Origin: Priapulus caudatus
Lineage: Eukaryota; Priapulida; Priapulimorpha; Priapulimorphida; Priapulidae
Direction: 5' to 3'
DNA: 64,000 nt
Assembly (NCBI RefSeq): GCF_000485595.1
Contig: NW_014577375.1
Location: 228,826 to 292,825 of the forward strand
Position 1 is the first letter of the stretch; each line of letters opens with the position of its first letter. A program made the position numbers and the translations under genes. The notes beneath the pieces were generated by a model. It was not told the origin of the DNA and did no database searches. It was given only the letters and a program-made list of their open reading frames with translations. Positions 57,639-64,000 of this stretch are shown one piece after another.

Positions 57639-58469
57639 TAGGGTCTATGTCCCCCAGGGTACTGCCGGAACGTACCCTGGGTACGGTCCTGTATACCGTA
57701 AACCGTACCCTAGATATAAATACTTCTATCTAATATGACGACCGTACTCGCGCGACTCCCTAACGAGTCTAGGGACGGTTGCCATATGCTACTCCCTAAC
57801 CCTAGCCCTAACCCTACCCTACCCTAACTCTACCTAACCCTAACCCCTAACAACTACCCCTAACGCATTCGCTAGATAGTTATCGGGTCGTTCCGGGTGG
57901 GTATACCGGACGTCCCTGGTACGTTCCGGCATTACCTGCAGCGGGTTCTCCCCAGGATGAAATTCACAGCGGAGGGGAGGGCGTAGAGGAGGGAGGGGGG
58001 AGGGGAAACTAGGGGGGGGGAGAGGGGGGAAACTAGGGCGGCGTCGGAAGAGAGGCGTGTATTTTTATCGTACGACTAATTAATGCCGTATTAAATCGCC
58101 CCCACACCATAGCGCGTATTTGGCGTTCTTCTATATATAAGAGGGCCGAGTCGCGTGTACAGTTAGCGAACAGGTACTGTGCATTGTTAGGTTAACTTGT
58201 GTAACTGTCTTCAGTGCTCGCGTTGCGTGATAAATTACACGCGCGGATGTCCTGTTTGTTGTGTGTTGGTTATGAACTTGCACTTCTGACGACCGATCTG
58301 TCTGTTGTGGCTTTGCAACTTTTTTGTGGTGGAATTTAACGCGCGCGCACCGATTCAAATCGGGAGGGAGATTTCCAACGGGGCGCACGATTCAACAGGG
58401 CGGGGAGTTTTCCAACGGTGCGCCTTTTGCGCACGTAGGGGGAGAACCCGCGGGGGACATAGACCCTAT
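57639..58469. mobile_element. TIR element with interstitial CCCTAA core, copy 3
   Basis: The left half with agggtactgccggaacgtac and the ccctaa core (57795-57865) is clear. The right end gggggacatagaccctatc is separated by a 510-bp insertion. Confidence 0.82.
57941..58451. mobile_element. Element with ends gcgggttctcccc nested in copy 3
   Basis: gcgggttctcccc at 57941 is complemented by ggggagaacccgc at 58439-58451. The interior has a G-rich tract (57965-58035). It is absent from the 50.6-kb copy. Confidence 0.75.
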
Positions 58470-59344
58470 CAGCACTAGCTAGTTTGCAACCACGCCTAAT
58501 AGGGGACAAGTCACGCGCATGATGTTAAAGAGTGTTGTAGGTGTGTTTGACCCAATTAGCTGTACAAAAATAAGTGATTAATACACTGGTGTTTCACATA
58601 AGTGCCAACAGACACTCCTTCTCTGTGTTTTTTTTTTTGTAAACATTCACCACATGCACCTCGGCGTCATGCCCTCATTGTGCGTATTTTGGACGCGTGC
58701 GGCCCCGTCTCGGCTCTCTCTCAACAGCTTGCGATGCTTCATCTCTTCTTCAACACGCGCCACTGCCTGCCTTACCCCTATTCCTGCTTTTTTTTTCTGA
58801 CACTTATCATATTTTTAGTTGCATTTCCTTTTTTATTTGCAACACCATTATCAAGGTTCGAATTTCGGCTGAAATTTCTTTTTTGGGGACCAGCAAACCG
58901 TTGTCGTAAGCTGGTGAGTCGCTGCAACAGTTGGTGGTGTCGCTCTTTTACTACCGTGTGGTTTAGTAACAAACTGTATATAAATTTTTACTGTAACTGA
59001 GTTACCTATGTTCAACTTTTATTGCGTGCTTAGCCTTGGCGTGGATTTTTTTTTCCGAATGACACTTTGTTTACCATTTGTGTGTGGGGGATCGTGTCCT
59101 GCCGGTAAGCCCAAACTGGTAACTGACTTACACGTAGAGTTGTTTTTTGGTTTATCTTTCAGCTTAGGATGTGGGCGGAGCTTCTGGGAAAAGTGTTACT
59201 TTTGTTTTTCTCTCCCCAGTCCGTCGGGGGGTACCCTACGTGTAGATCATGCTGCCGCACGTCCTCAAAGTTGCTCAATTGCTAGATCTTTAAGTGGACT
59301 GCTGAACCCGCGCTAATGGCGCGCCGGCTTAGTGGGCCTTGTTG

Positions 59345-62100
59345 ATGATGTGTTACCCGTATTTGTTAGTGTTATTTGGTTAGTTGTTACTGTGGTTTTT
59401 ATGGTTGAGTGATACATGTCAATCTTTGGCTGTGAGTTGTCATTAGTGAAATTACACAACTTTTGCACGCACGCACGCACGCACAGCACGCACAATTCGC
59501 CAACTAAATTAAGTATGTAGCAGTTTGTTGCTTCTAGATATCGAACTGAATAAATAGTTCCACTTCACTAAAGAAAAGTAACGAATTCAAGTCACGATAA
59601 CCCTGCGGACAGTAGGAAACTTATTACTTATGCCGTTACGCCATAAAACACTCGTTTCCAACATGCGGCATTGCCGCAATTTGAACTTTTTCACGGTCGC
59701 GGTTTGTGTTGTTATGGCGAATCATGAGTTGGGACTACTTGGGATACTTTTTTTTTTTTCCCATTCAGACGGAGAGTATTAGGCATACGCTTCCCGCGTA
59801 TTACGATGAAGTTCTGGGGTCTACAACCGGGCGGACCGTCCCATTGCGTAACCGTTAGTATTTTCGAAGCATAATGGGGTGAGGGGGAAATTGCCGGTCA
59901 GGAGGACCGGCATTTCGATAGAGGGTGGCTTGGCGCGAGCCGAAACTTGGTGGCCTCGGGCTCGGGTCGGCCACCAATTTCGACGCTGAACATTATCCTC
60001 GTCACCGAAGTAGGTGTAGGCTCATTACATATTAAGTAATGCAGGTATACAGAATCTATAATACTTTACCAATTATTGTGATGACGAATGAGTGGAGACG
60101 TGAAATGAGTAGACATCAGGGGCGTCTTGTCAGGAAACAATTAGTCTTAACATTAACTTAAAAAATTAATTTTTCTCCCCCTTGGTTAGAGCCGCTTGGA
60201 CCGAGAAACCCCCTATTTTTTTTCGGTAAATTAGCGGAATTAACATTCTTGTACTTTTCTTTACTTATGCGGATCATACCCTCTTTAGGAGATCTCCACG
60301 TTTGCGCCAAGGGATTGCTCTGTGAGCACCATTAAACCCCCCCCGGTTTAACATTGGCGAATGATTCGATCGATCACTTGTTTCTATTTATAGAGGGCCA
60401 GGATATTTATTCTTTATGCTCAAGCCAAAAAAATTTCAGAAATTTCCACACTAAGTTATGTTACCAAACATATTTTGAATTTTTATGTAAAAAATGATAT
60501 TTGGCTATTTATCACTACCAGACGGCAGTGCGCGATACAACATTTTTTGCCACCATGTAAGCCACATATGGACAAAATAGCCCATCCAGCGATTTTTCTT
60601 TAATTTACATATTTTACCGACGAACACTCGAAATAAACTGCTTAAAAATCTAAGTTCATGTGTAAAATAGAATTTAGCGATAAAGAGGTCATAACTAATA
60701 CAGTAAGGCCACTTATTAAGCCAACCCTGCGGGCTTTTTCTTACCACAATGTTCATCATTAAACGAGTGTAAAATTATTATAATCCTCAGTTGTATCACA
60801 GCAGAAATATCCATTATACTCCAGGCTACTGATGTCAGAAAATCGCAACAGAAGAAAATCAGCCGTTTTTCTATTTTCTCCACAATGAGTGACCGCCTGT
60901 GTAAAATGGTTTAAGTAGTTATATCTATTAGGCGTATTACTGACGACATCATCTGACTGAACTGACACCAGTAAATTGCGTACATTTCCAGCACCTGAGA
61001 ATTGTAATTACGAGCGTTACCATCGCAAGAACGCTCTTACTCATCGCGAACTCGTCATCTGACGTCAAAAAAGCTATAATGTCAACCAAGCGTCGCGCGT
61101 GTCGGCCACTAGTTAGTCGAAGGGCTAGTGTGGTTGGCGAGGTGTCTAGAACTTATTTGAGGCATGGCGATACTTGGTTGATACTAGCAGATGTACATGA
61201 TGTACATATACATGTATGACAGCTTGTAGGCATGGTTGACGCCGGGGATACCGGCCTTAGTTAATATCGTGGTTGGTATCAATGTTTCTGACGTCATAAA
61301 TGGCGTTAGCCACTGCTTACTACACCATGTACGGCGGCAAGCAAAAACGCTCTGACAGTTCACAGTACCGTAATATGGAAATGAGCATGTTTCATGTGGC
61401 AAATAGTAGTGTTAAGCCATGAATAAAGTTGAAAACGAAAAATCGATGAAATTTCATGCACAACGTGGAGAGTATCGTTAACTTTAATATTAAGATGAAA
61501 ATAACACATTTCGACTAAGAATTACAATTATAGTGATATTATATTTTATATTAATGAGTAATATCATGTGTTTTTCTTGAAAAACACGTCAAAAACATTA
61601 ATTATCTACCAATCGTGAAGCAAAACAAAAGTGTCAAAACATTTACAAATGGCGTATGGCATTTGTTCTCTTGTTTTAAATACTTTTGCACTGACCACAC
61701 GACTCTCGCGTCTTGTGTTACAGTGTGAGAATTTGTCTTGTGCAGAATAAATTCAAGACCGTGTCGTTTTTCATCAAATATTATTTATATGTGGTTAGCC
61801 ATCATAATATGCATAAATTACTGTGATGTACAATAAATGTGTATGAATTTGAATTTTGTGATTGATTCTCATCCAATCAGCAGCCTTGTGATGAAGCTCT
61901 TGTTATCGTAAGTTTTCACTTAAGTAAGTTTAGTTACGATAGGTTTCTGTCAACGCTATTAACTTTTCTCTTAACATTAACATTAGTCTTAAAATTAATC
62001 GTAACTTTACGAAGTTTCGGACAATGGGCTCTTGGTGTTCAACAGAAATATTTTCATTGTGAATTTGTTAAAAGTTTAACAGGATTAGCAGTATAACACA
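59345..62100. other. Intergenic DNA between DDX43 and the SH2 gene
   Basis: No convincing gene is seen. Reading frames on the - strand at 60505-60968 lack homology I recognise. A short tgccggtcaggaggaccggca hairpin lies near 59890. Confidence 0.6.
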
Positions 62101-62106
62101 CATTCA

Positions 62107-62160
62107 TGCAGTAGCGGATCTAGAGGGGGGTTCGTGGTGGGGTTGCACCCCCCCCCCCAA
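62107..62160. mobile_element. Possible terminal fragment of a DNA transposon
   Basis: gcagtagcggatctagaggg and the following ggttgcacccccccc resemble hAT-type ends seen in many invertebrates. No matching second end is seen, so this is tentative. Confidence 0.3.
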
Positions 62161-62509
62161 TTTAACCACTGACTGATGTTATGATACTAGTAAAGTGAGG
62201 CAAAAAATAAAAAAGCCAGTCTGAAAGCTGAGAGAAACTGGGGTTTTCCCCTATGACTACACAGCTGCCTGAATTTTCTAGGTTGGAGGGGGGCATGCAC
62301 TCGGACCAGCCTAGCACCGCGTGCCTTCAGCACACCTTTACTCAAATACTCCTGACATATATGTGTATATAAAACCCCAATTAATTGTGTATTATAATTA
62401 CACTGGCATTTCAAGTTGACCTTACGTAGTAACACTCATTTTATTGGGAGCTCTGCGCTTAGGCTTGCCTATAGTATAATTATATTTTGTATGTGTGCTG
62501 GCATTTCAG

Positions 62510-62680
62510 ACCAGATGTGTATCATAGGTTCACACATAAAGTAAAGATGCCACCTGGTTGGCTGCACCAGAGGATCAGCAGAACGCGGGCGGGCGAACTC
62601 TTGCTCGAAAACTCACTAGATGGCGCTTTTTTGGTTCGAAGCAGTGAGACTGTCGATAATGCATTTGTGCTCTGTGTCTT
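62510..62680 (+). CDS. INPPL1: SH2 gene exon a
   Basis: Acceptor ggcatttcag; ATG at 62547; donor gtaagt in phase 2. It encodes the first half of the SH2 domain including the FLVR arginine. Confidence 0.75.
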
Positions 62681-63906
62681 GTAAGTACCTAATGAACATT
62701 CATACGTGAATAGAATATAGAATACAAGTGGGTGACAGAGAGACAAGAACCAATGAATGTGAATAAAACAACACAAATTCAGTATTGTTTTTTTTTGTAT
62801 TCGCCTGGCTCCCTTATTGGATGACTTTGCCGCATTTTATTTTAGTAAGGTTTATTATTCGTTTGGTACTAAATTTGTCACTAGTATGTTTATCATTAAC
62901 TTCTTCATCTATTTGATATTTTTGTTTGTTACCATGCAGATTCGAAGGCACAATTCATCATTACAGGATATTTACTGATCCAAACGGTAGTCTGTCCATA
63001 CAGGTAATAAAGCACTTATATAATTGACTACCTGTCCTTATGATTCATAGCATGTCATTCAAAGAAATTCCTTAGTTAAACATTGTGGTAATAGTTTTTT
63101 TGTCTGTTTGGTCACCATAAATTTCCAGAAAAAATGCAAAAGAAAACCCACCCAGTAAATTGCATATGTGCGAGTCTTTTATTATTTACTCTGACAGGTG
63201 CAAGAAGGAGCCATGGTAGTAAAGTATGACACTTTGGATGAGCTCATTCAAGGACACTCCAGGTTGAATAACGGCCTCATAACTATGCTGAGGTATCCTG
63301 TACTGGTGAGGGCCGCTACCACTGATGCTCCAACCAGCACAGTGACCCACACTAACCCCGTCATCACAGGTGGCGCTAGCGTTCCTGTCAGCTCAGCTGT
63401 CATCAAAGCTCCTACCAACAGTGAACCCAATGCTGGTGATGATTCTAGCGGTGAGTTCAAGCCTAGGAAAGCCATTCGTCATCAAAAATGTTGCGTATTT
63501 GGCACTGTTTGCTATTTTTACACGTGCAGACTCATGAGTACAAATGGTAGAAAATTGTACCTGATCATTAGCAGTTAATTAAAATGTTAAAAAACAACAC
63601 CACAATCATGGCAACGTACTACATATTAATTTAATAGCAGGATAACTTGTACGTTATAGTAGAAGTTGTACTGGTGGTAGTAACAATACGAGTAAAGGAC
63701 ATTGGCTCTGTCAATCTGTGTTACCTGTGTTAAAATCCTAATATAGGTTTGCAGTGTAATATGTGTGTGAGTGGCATGCTCTGGCAGTGACTCATGTGTG
63801 TAATATCAGCACATCTTTTGCTTTTTCTAGACGAAGAAGTTATAGACGTGAAACGGTTTGCATCACCGTTGCAGACAAAGCTAAAACAGATGTCACCAGG
63901 GCGCTT
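62547..63906 (+). CDS. INPPL1: SHIP-type SH2 protein, N-terminal part (partial; continues past window)
   Basis: Four exons (62547-62680, 62940-63003, 63198-63450, 63831-63906) join in phase and start MPPGWLHQRISRTRAGELLL. They encode an SH2 domain with GAFLVRSSE (phosphotyrosine-binding Arg), FVLCVLFEGTIHHYRIF and LITMLRYPV, followed by a Thr/Ser/Pro-rich linker and SPLQTKLKQMSPGRL. The SH2 pattern CVL-x-YRI and LxYPV is that of SHIP 5'-inositol phosphatases (and the related SAP adaptors). The multi-exon linker after the SH2 favours SHIP, but the catalytic domain is outside the window. The frame is open upstream of this ATG to the exon edge at 62510 (PDVYHRFTHKVK), so an earlier start is possible. 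Confidence 0.72.
62940..63003 (+). CDS. INPPL1: SH2 gene exon b
   Basis: This exon encodes FEGTIHHYRIFTDPNGSLSI then Q, the central SH2 strands. Donor gtaata. Confidence 0.78.
63198..63450 (+). CDS. INPPL1: SH2 gene exon c
   Basis: This exon encodes VQEGAMVVKYDTLDELIQGH and NNGLITMLRYPVLVRA, then a low-complexity Thr/Val/Pro linker ending DDSSG. Donor gtgagt, phase 1. Confidence 0.78.
63831..63906 (+). CDS. INPPL1: SH2 gene exon d
   Basis: This exon reads DEEVIDVKRFASPLQTKLKQ then MSPGRL and ends at donor gtatgt. Phase agrees with exon c. The acceptor is ctttttctag. Confidence 0.65.
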
Positions 63907-64000
63907 GTATGTACCAAAACATATCTACACTTATTTTTATTAGGAGAGTGTAAATGAGGTTAAAGTACTCCAACTCTTGACACAACGATAATACCTCTAC

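Larger units (their letters stand above)
56350..59340. repeat. 3-kb block duplicated at 48956-51480
   Basis: Counterpart of the block above; it carries an additional 510-bp TIR insertion at 57941-58451. Confidence 0.88.

Noticed and set aside
60505-60968. Possible small genes on the - strand
   Set aside because: No recognisable domain, no splice support and ordinary AT-rich composition; left unannotated.

Overview
The window is animal nuclear DNA, most likely from a marine invertebrate whose phylum I cannot fix. It has intron-rich genes with GT-AG splice sites, abundant short inverted-repeat transposons, interstitial CCCTAA tracts and two N gaps. Four genes can be supported. (1) AQR, the intron-binding spliceosomal helicase Aquarius/IBP160, lies on the + strand from 3670 to 42117. 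Its 32 coding exons join phase-consistently into about 1540 residues when the best copy of each exon is used. (2) A secreted, highly repetitive prohormone-like gene lies on the - strand from 16851 to 12344. It is nested inside AQR intron 11, with a signal-peptide exon and one long exon carrying about 15 near-identical 34-residue units that end in Lys-Arg. I do not recognise the peptide. (3) DDX43, a KH-domain DEAD-box helicase with 5 coding exons and about 774 residues, lies on the - strand from 56111 to 43119 and converges tail to tail on AQR. (4) The first coding exons of a SHIP-type SH2 protein (INPP5D/INPPL1 family) start at about 62547 on the + strand and run off the window.

Layout: 1-3600 is flanking DNA with a 33-bp-TIR MITE and a nested palindromic element. 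AQR exons 1-11 lie between 3.7 and 11.3 kb. Intron 11 (11.3-19.7 kb) holds the nested prohormone gene. AQR exons 12-21 lie between 19.7 and 26.2 kb. A repeated, progressively error-ridden copy of AQR exons 13-21 lies between 26.4 and 32.0 kb. AQR exons 22-32 lie between 33.4 and 42.1 kb. DDX43 occupies 43.1-56.1 kb, with a degraded duplicate of its own 5' half inside its last intron (43.7-46.8 kb). From 56 to 62.5 kb there are duplicated repeat elements and intergenic DNA, and the SH2 gene starts at 62.5 kb.

Assembly: several blocks occur twice, one copy clean and one full of scattered single-base indels in coding and non-coding DNA alike. An out-of-order clean island of AQR exons 15-16 (14.8-16.1 kb) follows the 10-N gap. 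This pattern looks like misplaced contigs plus uncorrected long-read or alternative-haplotype fill, rather than biological exon duplication. Transposon presence/absence differences between the DDX43 copies support two haplotypes.

The most unusual biological signal is that intronic tandem arrays in both AQR and DDX43 repeatedly include the exon edge and the splice site itself. Donors of AQR exons 9, 21, 23 and 24 and of DDX43 exon 2 are copied this way, as is the acceptor of AQR exon 10. Exon 10 even begins within the last unit of its array. AQR and DDX43 are both RNA helicases; the nested prohormone gene is functionally unrelated to its host gene.
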